The notes beneath the pieces were generated by a model. It saw only the letters and a program-made list of their open reading frames with translations, was not told the origin of the DNA and ran no database searches. A DNA stretch of 64,000 bases from an uncultured bacterium (GTDB lineage: Bacteria > Bacteroidota > Bacteroidia > Bacteroidales > Marinifilaceae): contig CAJMSX010000006.1 in assembly GCA_905216195.1 (NCBI GenBank), forward strand, positions 1 through 64,000, written 5' to 3'. The translations under genes and the position numbers were made by a program. Of the stretch, positions 1 through 8,900 are shown piece after piece; the stretch's first letter is position 1; every line of letters starts with the position of its first letter.

Positions 1-726
1 CGGTGAAAAGCCTGCTCCCCCGTTAAGGATACCCACCCACTTATGTCTGGCCTCCTCCCTTAGTTTGATATTAAGTCCGGCCTGCTGTGAGAATTCTAAC
101 CCCCGTAAAACCAGTATAGGCTGATGATTCTCCAGTACTTCCACGCTTGCAACATCCGAAGGGGCTATGTTTTCCGTTGCTAATCCATAGCGTCCGTCCA
201 TAAAATCAACCCCGTCTATGTAGAACTTGTTAATAGGCTCTCCATTGTACTTTATCTCTCCGTTTTCTTCAACCTTTATGCCCGGCAATCGTTTGAGTAC
301 GTCGGCAATAGTCTTATCCTGGGTCTTGGCATATTTGCTCATATAATAAGTCAGGGTATCACTGCGCTGCTCAATGTCCGGGGCTTTGACAATGACATCC
401 TTTAATTGCGTCGGCTGGGGAATAAGATGAACGGTAATGGGCGAAATCACCTTATTCAATTCTATTTTGTAAGGACGATAACTCATAGATTGAAAACTCA
501 GTATAAACTCTGGATTTTGAATGTTGTACTTCATACTGAAAGCTCCTTGATCATCGGTAATGGTATACTGAATCGTTACATCGGAAGAGTCTTTAACCTG
601 TACGATCACTCCTGCGATTGGAGAGTTATCGTCCTTATCGAGAACCACACCCCGTACCTCTGTCTCCTGGCTATATGCAATAGCCAGACTACAGAAGGTC
701 GTAATGATTGTGGTAACGATTCTCAT
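1..726 (-). CDS. TonB-dependent outer-membrane receptor-like protein, 5' part only
   Basis: This gene starts at the ATG at 724-726 and runs off the left edge, so only the first 242 codons are seen. A signal peptide (MRIVTTIITTFCSLAIAYSQ) is followed by a carboxypeptidase-regulatory-like beta-sandwich (residues about 22-100, VRGVVLDKDDNSPIAGV) and then a TonB plug-like segment with ADVLKRLPGIKV, FYIDGVDF and SVEVLENHQP. This layout belongs to the TonB-receptor-like beta-barrel proteins that lack a SusD partner and often sit beside GLPGLI genes. It lies 13 bp downstream of the GLPGLI gene, so the two are probably co-transcribed. A role in outer-membrane import or sensing is inferred; the barrel is outside the window. 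Confidence 0.8.
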   Translation of the reverse strand, partial: MRIVTTIITTFCSLAIAYSQETEVRGVVLDKDDNSPIAGVIVQVKDSSDVTIQYTITDDQGAFSMKYNIQNPEFILSFQSMSYRPYKIELNKVISPITVHLIPQPTQLKDVIVKAPDIEQRSDTLTYYMSKYAKTQDKTIADVLKRLPGIKVEENGEIKYNGEPINKFYIDGVDFMDGRYGLATENIAPSDVASVEVLENHQPILVLRGLEFSQQAGLNIKLREEARHKWVGILNGGAGFSP

Positions 727-739
727 AAGACAAATCTGT

Positions 740-1630
740 TTAATATTTCTTCCAATCGGTTTCGATATAATCATAAGTCAATTGACGGGGCTGCGTCAGG
801 TCTGTACGGGGTTTACCGTCGGGTGTGGTCACACTGACTTTTACTCCGCTTACAGTTTCCAGATATCCCGTTGGATTGGTGTCATACCTATACTTCGTCT
901 GATAAAACTTCACTCGTGAAGTTTTGTTATACTCGACCTGCGGCATGGTAATCGGGCGGTTCGCTTTAGAATTGATTCCCACACATACAAACGAATAATG
1001 ATCACCGACATCCCGTACTTCCATTATAAAACCAGGGAGTCCGCCGAATTTCCACGGTCCGTCAGCAACTGGTACTTGATCCGTGTAGTACGCAATATAA
1101 TCCCTGCCCCTGAAATTACATTTGGCACTATGGCATTTATAGCCGAGTATATCTTTCGTATCCGCTGTCATCACCCACTCCTGGGTGGGGATAAGCTCTT
1201 CTATGAGGAACCAGTCTGTTGCGATCTTGTCGGTGGTAGTAAATTTACCTGCCGGATAATTCTTATAGATGGAAAATGTTTCCCCGCCGACATAACGGCC
1301 GGGATTAGCTTTTATCTGGTCTGCGGTTGACACTCTGATCAGAGAGTCAATTTGCATAACACGATAACTTGTGAACTTCGACAAGCCGTAACCTACCTGA
1401 AGCACCATACGGTCTGTTACGACTGAGGTAACATCGGTTGTATCACGAAGATAACTGTAGTCATACATAAACTCCATGACTGCATTGCCGATTTCTTTAT
1501 GCTCAACAGATGTGCCGGAGTTAACTGACATCTGTTCGCCTGCTTTGACGGTAATAACCTGCTTGTTTTGAGAATTGCCGGCCATCATGGAGCCAAGGAC
1601 AAAGATTAAGACAAATGACATTTTTTTCAT
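740..1630 (-). CDS. GLPGLI family protein
   Basis: A secreted protein of about 296 residues with a cleavable signal peptide (MKKMSFVLIFVLGSMMAGNSQ) and the family-defining motif, here GGLPGFIMEVRDVG, near residue 195. The family is widespread in Bacteroidota and its biochemical role is unknown; members usually sit beside TonB-receptor-like genes, as here. I chose the ATG at 1628-1630. A GTG two codons upstream is also open but adds nothing to the signal peptide. It is divergent from the two-component system at 1778, a pairing that suggests, but does not show, regulation of this outer-membrane gene pair by that system. Confidence 0.88.
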   Translation of the reverse strand: MKKMSFVLIFVLGSMMAGNSQNKQVITVKAGEQMSVNSGTSVEHKEIGNAVMEFMYDYSYLRDTTDVTSVVTDRMVLQVGYGLSKFTSYRVMQIDSLIRVSTADQIKANPGRYVGGETFSIYKNYPAGKFTTTDKIATDWFLIEELIPTQEWVMTADTKDILGYKCHSAKCNFRGRDYIAYYTDQVPVADGPWKFGGLPGFIMEVRDVGDHYSFVCVGINSKANRPITMPQVEYNKTSRVKFYQTKYRYDTNPTGYLETVSGVKVSVTTPDGKPRTDLTQPRQLTYDYIETDWKKY

Positions 1631-1657
1631 GCTCACTACGATTTGATTTAACTTTTA

Positions 1658-1688
1658 CAAAACTATATGCGGGAAAGATGAAAGGAAA
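1658..1688 (-). promoter_or_regulatory. Promoter of the GLPGLI/receptor operon
   Basis: Read on the minus strand, a -7 element TAGTTTTG (1658-1665) fits the Bacteroidales TAnnTTTG consensus. A -33 element TTTC (1685-1688, three of four bases of TTTG) lies 19 nt upstream. Predicted initiation is about 20 nt before the ATG at 1630. Confidence 0.5.
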
Positions 1689-1760
1689 AAATAATTATTA
1701 ATCAAATATTGACGATTATTACTAAATTATTACTGAGGAGGTTCTTTGTCCCTTGCGAAG

Positions 1761-1791
1761 TTTCTCAGATAGGATAAATGGATTATTTTTG
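1761..1791 (+). promoter_or_regulatory. Possible promoter of the two-component operon
   Basis: TTTC (1761-1764) and TATTTTTG (1784-1791) are 19 nt apart and fit the Bacteroidales promoter pattern. The -7 box overlaps the first possible ATG (1778), so if this promoter is used the kinase starts at the ATG at 1796 and the message is nearly leaderless. This decides against 1778, but only on consensus matching. Confidence 0.4.
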
Positions 1792-3247
1792 CACTATGGG
1801 AAAAAGAATTAAAGTATTATACGGACTTACGATCGCTGTAATTATTACATTTTGTACGATACAATGTATTTGGTTGTATAACCGGTATAAAGATGCACTG
1901 AATAGTTACGAAAGCTATTTATATAATACGGTTCTGGATGTAATGCATGAGGATTATGAAGCCCGGCGGGCAGCGCAAACAACCGACATTAGTATTCTGA
2001 CCAGTTCAAAGATGAAAGTTTCATCCAACGCGCACCAGGGAGGCCTCATGACATGGACATTCGATGTCTAGGTCGTTGATAGGAATAGATACGCTATTCA
2101 TGACACGGCACACATGAATAATATAGTGGGTATTTATGAGCAAGAAAAGCCGGAAGGTATAACTAAATATAGTTTTGAGGTGGATAACCCACGTAATGAG
2201 CGTGATGCTTACGATGCTCTGGAACGTTTCCAGGTAGATGCGCGTAGTCCGTTTCATGCAGCCAGGATAAACTCTCTGTTGAATAAAAAAGGAGTAAAAG
2301 CAAAAGAAATTACCGTCGTACAGGCCGATTCCATGGTCTGGTCTGCATCACGGATAAACCACGCCTCCAGGCTGCATCCGGAAATAACGGTATCCTATCC
2401 GTATGACATTTTCGAAAGAGAGGTCGTCAATGTCACCTTAGCTGTTGGGGTGTCTCCTGTCATAATGAAAATGCTGGATACTTTGCTGATTTCACTTGTT
2501 TTGTCTGGTCTGCTGATTACCTGCCTTATCGTACAGATTACGACAATCCGTAAACAACACAAATTGGAAAAACTGCGTCAGGATTTCATTCATATAATGA
2601 TACATGAACTGAAACGGCCTATCTCGACTTTGAAAATGTGTGTATCATTTATGCATAATGATAAGTTAATGCAGGATAAGGAAAGCAAAGAGGCTATCAT
2701 TTCGGACTCTTATCATGAACTGGATAACCTTTCTTCCTATTTTTCAAAGTTACGGGATCTTACATTCAGTGATGTGACAGAAATTCCGCTCACCTTGTCG
2801 GCATTCAGCCTCCGGGGTGCAATGCAAGAATGTATCGAAAAACTCAGCATCCCCCACGGTAAGTCGGCGGCAATCAATATCGCTCCCGGTGCTGATATTG
2901 TGATGACAGCCGACAGAATGTATTTTGTTAACATCATCAGCAATCTCCTGGAGAATGCATTGAAATATTCCGGGGATAAAGTCCGGGTTGAAATCAGCTA
3001 CTGGGAAACCAATGATGATTCCATAGTCATATCTGTTAAGGACAACGGATTCGGCATACCTAAGTCGGATTGCAAGTATGTATTCGATAAATTTTTCCGC
3101 AGTCAGGCTGTAACGAATAAGGGCATATTAGGCATGGGGTTAGGGTTGGCTTATGTCAAATTATTGGTTTCGGCTCATAAAGGTTCTATCGAAGTGGAAA
3201 GCGAAAAGGTGACCGGCACTATCTTCACGATCAAATTACCGCAATGA
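1778..3247 (+). pseudogene. Sensor histidine kinase gene interrupted by one amber codon
   Basis: The frame from 1778 (or the ATG at 1796) reads through a TAG at 2069-2071 and stays open to 3247 without a shift; the flanking codons read FDV-stop-VVDRNRY. The first part has a membrane helix (LYGLTIAVIITFCTIQCIWLY) and the start of the periplasmic sensor. The second part has the rest of the sensor, a second helix (LLISLVLSGLLITCLIVQI), a HisKA motif with phospho-acceptor His in IMIHELKRPIS, and a HATPase with NLLENALKYS, DNGFGIP and GMGLGLAYVK. Everything except the single stop is intact. It may be a recent nonsense mutation, a sequencing error or a suppressed codon. TAG ends other genes here, so recoding is unlikely. 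The 3' end overlaps the regulator start. Confidence 0.85.
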
Positions 3248-3924
3248 TGGATAAGATAAACATACTGCTGGTTGACGACGACCTGAAGAACTCCATGTTC
3301 CTGAAAAGGTTCCTGGAAGTAGAAGGATATGAGGTGGTTTATGCTAACGATGGCTTTGTCGGTTGGGAGCTTTTCGATACGACACATCCGGATCTTATTC
3401 TGCTCGATATAAACATGCCCGGCATGAATGGGTTTGAACTTGCCCACAAGATTCGTGAAGTCCATCAGAAAGTGTTGATCTTCTTTCTTACCGACCGTAC
3501 CGAGAAGGACGACAGGCTGAAAGGTTTCAGCCTGAAGGGTAACGACTACATTCCCAAACCGTTTTATCCGGAAGAGCTTATTGCTAAAATAAAAGAACGT
3601 TTTGAGCACAGGGCCATAGAGGCGCAACGCGAATTTGTCATTGGCAAAACATTATTCAATAGTAATCTGTCTTCTGTTACCTACAAGGGTGTTTCACATA
3701 CCTTGACCGCAAGGCAGACCGATATTCTTCTGTTGTTGTCGCAGAACATAGGAACTATGGTAGAACGGGATCATATCCTCAAAACAATTTGGGGGGATGA
3801 TAGTAATGCCAACTCGCTGGCGCTGAATGTCCAGATCACCTATCTGCGACGTATTCTGGAAGAAGATCAATCGATATCCATAATTTCATTGAAAAAAAAG
3901 GGATATGTATTGAAAGTGATGTAA
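3244..3924 (+). CDS. OmpR-family response regulator
   Basis: A 226-residue cytoplasmic DNA-binding regulator. The receiver domain (about 5-120) has acidic residues Asp11/Asp12, phospho-acceptor Asp55 in LILLDINMPG, and conserved Lys105 in DYIPKPF. The C-terminal part (about 130-226) is a winged helix with a recognition-helix region around NANSLALNVQITYLRRIL. Its ATG overlaps the kinase stop codon (ATGATGG at 3244), the usual arrangement for a translationally coupled pair. With the upstream kinase broken, it may be uncoupled from its signal or served by another kinase. Likely targets are the divergent GLPGLI/receptor genes (inference). Confidence 0.92.
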   Translation: MMDKINILLVDDDLKNSMFLKRFLEVEGYEVVYANDGFVGWELFDTTHPDLILLDINMPGMNGFELAHKIREVHQKVLIFFLTDRTEKDDRLKGFSLKGNDYIPKPFYPEELIAKIKERFEHRAIEAQREFVIGKTLFNSNLSSVTYKGVSHTLTARQTDILLLLSQNIGTMVERDHILKTIWGDDSNANSLALNVQITYLRRILEEDQSISIISLKKKGYVLKVM

Positions 3925-3932
3925 CACTATGC

Positions 3933-4154
3933 TCACGCAGGGTGGTCAGTGAATTTCCGGTAATTCAATTCATTCCAATTTGTAGTATACCGCTTGGACA
4001 AATATCGGTTTTTCAATTCCCATTTTTTACTGTATCCCTGGGCTGCCAGTTTTAGAGTATTCCGTCCGTAAAAGTGGTTTATCTTATCCATAACTACATC
4101 GGCCCGGTTCCGTTTTTTCCGGTCTGTTTTATCAAAAAAATTCCATCTTTTGTT
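3933..4154 (-). pseudogene. umuC: C-terminal remnant of a UmuC-type Y-family DNA polymerase
   Basis: The minus-strand frame reads FFDKTDRKKRNRADVVMDKI, followed by NTLKLAAQGYSKKWELKNRY and then a LSKRYTTNWNEL stretch. This is the typical extreme C-terminus of UmuC polymerase V subunits (DUF4113 region). The polymerase, palm and finger regions are absent and no umuC-like frame is visible upstream, so this is a decayed tail of about 70 codons. It shows that a mobile or SOS-linked umuDC locus once lay here. The call rests on recognising the family's C-terminal motif. Confidence 0.7.
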
Positions 4155-4227
4155 CCCGGAGTTTCCGGGCACAATTCACAGAAAACTCAGAAACGGCCTC
4201 ATTCAGAGGTGCATATTCAGTAATAAA

Positions 4228-4279
4228 CAATCAGGGGGACGGGGCAATTGTGTGCGCAATTGCCCCGTCCCCCTGATTG
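4228..4279. repeat. REP-like perfect hairpin, copy 1
   Basis: A perfect 23-bp inverted repeat (arms 4228-4250 and 4257-4279) with a 6-nt loop, containing GGGGACGGGGCAATTG. The same 23/6/23 architecture recurs at 21222-21273, with partial copies at 11934 and 17635. The GGGGAC core resembles REP palindromes mobilised by REP-associated tyrosine transposases (RAYT); no such gene is in the window. Confidence 0.8.
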
Positions 4280-4396
4280 ACAAACCGCATGGGAGGCATG
4301 GGTGCAAAAATAAAGATACTGACGACGGCTCCTGAATCGGTTGAAACGGCACCTTATTCTCCCCCGGCCGAGGAAAATATACCCCGGCATACATAC

Positions 4397-4590
4397 ATTC
4401 CGTCATGTATTTATCGAAGGCTTTTAACCACATATCGGTATACCATTCTCCGGAGATTCGCTATCTCAACAACGGATCAAAAGCGACCGACAGCGACTGT
4501 GAACCGATTCTGAGGCGTCTTTGATACGGCGCAAAGACGGACTAACCCCTGCCCGGAGATAAGAAAAAAGGGAACCGGCGCCGCACCTTA
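4397..4590. repeat. Long imperfect direct repeat, copy 1
   Basis: About 194 bp starting ATTCCGTCATGTATTTATCG and ending in GGGAACCGGCGCCGCACC. It is repeated with point differences and a gap of about 22 bp at 13597-13812. On the minus strand both copies read YTDMWLKAFDKYMTE or a near variant, so they may derive from the end of a coding sequence on a mobile element. Confidence 0.75.
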
Positions 4591-4778
4591 CTGTCTGCCG
4601 GTTTTTCAAGTCGGTTTACCGGGTTTCCCCCCTTGCAGGCAACACATTTCAATGCAGAACGAAACATGATGAAAGGCCTCTTAAATCTCGTCCTCGCAGG
4701 GCTTGAATCAAGTATTAAATATCGAAATGCAATCATCCACCGATTCGAATTAGTCATACGAATTTTGTATAAAATCAT

Positions 4779-4812
4779 AAAACTTCCCGGTAATCAATAG
4801 GGAAGTTTTTTT
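4779..4812. terminator. Rho-independent terminator-like hairpin
   Basis: AAACTTCCC (4780-4788) pairs with GGGAAGTTT (4800-4808) across an 11-nt loop and is followed by a T tract on the plus strand. No intact gene lies directly upstream, so it is probably left over from lost DNA. Confidence 0.55.
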
Positions 4813-4975
4813 ATTATTTCCAACTCAGTTTTTCCAATAATCAATAAGAGACTGGATTTTTAGCCCTTTGAACGTACGTTTGCAGTAAAGATAGTTCAAT
4901 ATAAAAATAATGATGAATTAATTTTGATATGTTTATATTTTTATATATATTTGTATTAACTGAAAAATTTGGCGA

Positions 4976-5129
4976 AGTAGTATATCTGCTTCAATCGTGT
5001 GGTAAGCATTTTTATGTATGCACCCTCCATATACGGCGGTTTCATACCCTCGTGGGGGAGTGTTAATGCATCTGCTGCCGTGAGGTGGAAGGTAACGGTA
5101 CAGGCGAAACTGTTGGTATTTTCGCCTAT
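4976..5129 (-). other. Open frame without a clear start downstream of the XRE gene
   Basis: A minus-strand frame of about 50 codons is open from 5129 to the TAA at 4976-4978 and includes ALTLPHEGMKPPYMEGAYIK. The composition looks protein-like, but the only ATGs fall in the last 28 codons and I recognise no family. A hairpin (GGCGAAA and TTTCGCC, about 5103-5126) overlaps its 5' end. It could be the tail of a lost gene. The rest of 3925-5160 beyond the listed features shows nothing else. Confidence 0.25.
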
Positions 5130-5159
5130 TTACAAATTGATTAATAGGAATATTGAAAA

Positions 5160-5390
5160 TTAATCTAAAGGATAAGTTGGAAGTAAATCGCTGAGTTTAC
5201 ATTCAAAAACTTTTGCTAACATATTGATATGATCCAGGTTATATGCTTTATCGCTTTGTGGGTCTTCTATATTTTTAATAAATGTATGCGACACATTCAT
5301 ACAATCAGCGAGATAACGTAAGCTCCAACCTTTTACAAGACGATGTTCTTTGGCTTTTTTGCTAACATATAATTCTATAGCAGATTTCAT
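5160..5390 (-). CDS. Small XRE-family helix-turn-helix regulator
   Basis: A 76-residue protein that is almost entirely one Cro/C1-type HTH domain (residues about 15-70; WSLRYLADCMNVSHTFIKNIE is the helix-turn-helix, and LDHINMLAKVFECKLSDLLP follows). It resembles the 73-residue XRE protein at 34086-34307: both begin MK(S/T)A(I/V)(E/D)LYV and end shortly after an (F/L)LP. It therefore probably comes from the same family of small accessory-region regulators. No partner toxin or phage gene adjoins it; its target is unknown. Confidence 0.8.
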   Translation of the reverse strand: MKSAIELYVSKKAKEHRLVKGWSLRYLADCMNVSHTFIKNIEDPQSDKAYNLDHINMLAKVFECKLSDLLPTYPLD

Positions 5391-5570
5391 AACCTTTAAT
5401 TTTTCAAATAAAGGTTTTTTTTGGAAATTGAATGTAATCCTATAGAATTACTTATATAATATTTGTAAACTTATAGAGTTCCGAATATCTTTAGGGAAAG
5501 AAAAATAAATACAAAAAAGAAATTTGATATATCTAATTTAATCCAGATTATTAACCTAAAACCAACAACC

Positions 5571-5785
5571 ATGCGAGAAAAAACAACCAACACTCCCAAA
5601 CGAACCATTTCCCCTCCCGCCGCCTGACGGTTTCCCGGGGACCGAGGTACCTGGAATGCATAAGGAATTATGAACCCTTTGTGCGGATGACCGGGAAATG
5701 GCTGCTCGATGCAGGATTTTATCCGGGCGATAAAATCCGGATCACCGTGGAAAGCGGAAAACTTGAAATACACAAAGAAGGATGA
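5571..5785 (+). pseudogene. SymE-like toxin gene with a frameshift
   Basis: The ATG at 5571 opens MREKTTNTPKRT and meets a TGA at 5625 after 18 codons. The overlapping frame (phase of 5624) carries the SymE/SpoVT-AbrB-like body: RRLTVSRGPRYLE, then MTGKWLLDAGFYPGDKIRI and TVESGKLEI, ending at the TGA at 5783-5785. Joining the frames near the C-rich run at 5611-5620 gives a normal-length SymE-like protein of about 70 residues. SymE proteins are SOS-induced type I toxins, normally held down by an antisense RNA. Either this copy is dead, or a base-count variation in the C run switches it off. Confidence 0.6.
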
Positions 5786-5909
5786 AATACTCTACCAAAG
5801 GCGATAAGCCGATTAAGTCCTCAGCATTGTTTGAGAATAACAGGTCAAACCCATCAAAAAGTTTGGCTATAAAACCACGGCCTCCTCCTTCAAAAGCAGG
5901 CACATAAAA

Positions 5910-5949
5910 GAGAGCGTCCGTCGGGCCTCGTAAACCTCTTGACGCTCTC
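5910..5949 (+). promoter_or_regulatory. Leader hairpin before the SusC gene
   Basis: GAGAGCGTC (5910-5918) and GACGCTCTC (5941-5949) form a perfect 9-bp stem with a 22-nt loop, ending 38 nt before the SusC-like start codon. It has no T tract after it, so a leader or attenuator structure is as likely as a terminator. Confidence 0.4.
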
Positions 5950-5987
5950 CTATTAACTATTACTTGAATAATTAATATTACAAAGAT

Positions 5988-8900
5988 ATGAAAAAAATAA
6001 TATCCAGGATTTTTATTGCCTGTACACTAACCGTATTTTTATGTTCTTTGCATATAGATCAGTGCAATGCCCAAAATCCGAAACAGCCCACTACTGCCCA
6101 AAAGCAGTACCCGATCCGGGGGAAAGTAACCGATGCACACCATCTTCCCCTGCCGGGCGTAACCGTACGTTATAACCTTACCATCGGTACGGCTACCGAT
6201 AATGACGGCAATTTTACACTCCGTTTACCGGTAAAAACCGGCACCCTTACTTTTTCTTCTATCGGATATAAAACCTTAACGTTGCCTTTCACCGCGGATA
6301 TTCCTTTGATAGTCCGTATGACGGAAGAAATAAACAATCTCGACCAGGTGCAGGTGATTGCCTACGGGACACAATCCAAAAGGGACATGGTCGGAGCTAT
6401 GTCCGTTGTAAAATCCGGTGAGATACAGGATATCCCTTCTCCGTCGGTGGCAAATCTTTTACAGGGAAAGGTGGCCGGAATGAACGTTGTGAACATGACC
6501 GGCAGTCCGGGCGGAGGCGGTACCAGCATAACGATACGCGGTTTTAACAGCCTTTCTGTCGAAGCATCCCGTCGTTTCAGCGACCCGCTTTGGGTGATCG
6601 ACGGGGTGCCCATGCTTTCTTTCACCTCGCCGATCACCGGAACCAATGCGCTTGCCGAGATCGATCCCAACGATATTGAAACCATTTCCGTACTGAAAGA
6701 CGCAGCCTCGGCAGCAATATACGGCTCGCGGGCTTCGAACGGGGTGATTCTCGTTACCACCAAGCACGGACGCTATAACCAGCATCCCCGGATAAATCTT
6801 AATTTTTCGCATACGATTGTCTGCCGTCCCGATTTTCCCCACCTGACGCGCGGCAAAGCCGAAAGAATATTCCGCACAGATGCCCTCCGGAATTACCGGG
6901 AAGCCATCTATGACGAAGAAACGGGAAAGTATCGGTATATGGAATCTTATTGGGATTCCTATCAGAACGGCGCCGGGTACGATTATTTCTGGAATAACGG
7001 AGAAGGTCGGGATGTGCCCATTCTGACGGATTACTACAATCCCTTTTACAACAATGCAACCGACTGGTTTAAATACTATTTCCGCACAGCACATGCGACA
7101 GACGCCAACCTGCAAATTAACGGAGGAGCTGACCGGGTTGCCTATAATGTGGGGCTGGGCTGGTATCAGGAAAAAGGAGCCCTGATTAAAACAGGATTTA
7201 AACGTTTTAAAGTGATCAGCAATCTGACCATGAAGCCCCATGAACGTATCGAAGCGAACCTGCGGTTGTATGTGGCCTATACAAACCGCGACCGCAGCGG
7301 CAAAGGCACAGGGATATACAGCGCGGATGAAGACGCCTATCTGGAAAAAATCCCTTCGGAAATACTCACGACATCGACCCTGCTGCCGGGACCGGGTAAC
7401 CCTATCTTCACCGAACAAAGCCAACGTTACGAAAAAATTGAAGAAAAGAACGATTCCTACCGTTTACGCGGGAACTTCGACCTTTCTTATCAGATCCTGC
7501 CGGGGCTTACGCTGAAAGGTTCTTTAGCAGTCGATTTCAGTCAGCAAAACCAGAACCAGTTTATTCCGGCAGAACTGAATCCCTATAATGAAACCTATTC
7601 GGCCGGATTGATCGGCCGGAATATGACCTGGCTTAATGAAGACATTATCAGTTATAAACACACTTTCGGAGAGGCACACAACCTCGACCTCATGGCCGGG
7701 TTTTCCGCTCAGGCAGACGAACAGCACCAACTCCGGGGCTTCGGCCGCAACGGCCCCGATAAAATGAAGGTAGTCAATTGGGCCAGCAATACGTTCGATC
7801 TGGTGCGGATGGAAGACCTGAAAGATTTTATGTCTGATTTTACGAAATCTACCCTGGTAGGACTATTCGGGCGGATCAATTACAATTACAGGCAGAAGTA
7901 CCTCGCTTCTTTTACAATCCGCCGGGACGCTTCGTCTAAATTCGGAGAAGACGTCCGCTGGGGTACCTTCCCTGCTGTAGCTTTAGGCTATGCTTTTTCC
8001 GAGGAACCGTATATGGACTGGGCGGGAAAAGTTCTCGATTACGGAAAAATCCGGCTGAGTTACGGGAAAAGCGGAAGACAGTTCGACCAGCCTTATATTG
8101 CTTACGGAGTGTGGGTTTCCGGTAAGCCTTATTTAGGAGAACCCACCGTACATCCGGTGTTTCGTGACGGATTGATGAACCGGGAACTGACGTGGGAGGA
8201 AACCCGGCAATTTGATGCGGGGCTGGACCTGGATTTGTTTAATTACCGTTTAGGCATCGTTTTAGATTACTACCACCGGTATACCGATAAACTCCTTTAC
8301 AAAGTCCATTTACCCGGAAATTATACGGGTTTCGAGCAACAATGGCGAAACGCTTACGGAATCGTCAATCAAGGGATAGAAGTTCAGATAAAAGCCGATC
8401 TGATACGCACGGAAAGACTGAAATGGAACATCAGTTTCAACATTGCAAAGAACTGGAATATGCTGAAAAAAAGTAATAATAAGCGGGATTTCATTTCAGC
8501 AGCCAGCTACGATAACATTAACGTTGTAGGACGACCGCTAAATTGTATATATGTTTTCCGGGATCAGGGTTTTTATACCGATGACTCCCAGGTGCCCTAC
8601 TACTATATGAACGGCAAAAAGATTCCCCTGAGAGGAGCGTATGGAAATCAATTTTATCAAACCGGAGACCGGGTGTATTTAGACTCTGACGGTAACGGAC
8701 GAATACATTCCGATTACGGGCTGAATGAAGACCGGGTGAGCGCCGGTTCTCCGCTACCCAAAGCGCAGGGAGGAATTATCAGTTCGCTGAACTGGAAAGG
8801 CTTCGACGTAAATGTTTCTTTTGCCTTCATGCTGGGAAGGCATATTCTGAATAAAACACAGAGCGAATCTATCGGCACTTTTCCCGGCACCGCTCCCAAC

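Noticed and set aside
1778..2071. A separate 97-residue membrane protein
   Set aside because: It is in frame with the following kinase and supplies its missing first membrane helix and sensor start, so it is the 5' part of the broken kinase gene.
4542..4778. Minus-strand frame of 78 codons over the repeat copy
   Set aside because: It lies partly in the duplicated segment but is not preserved in copy 2, so it is probably chance.
6459..7424. A 321-codon minus-strand frame inside the SusC-like gene
   Set aside because: It is antisense to a clear SusC gene and shows no family motif; long shadows are common in this GC-balanced coding sequence.
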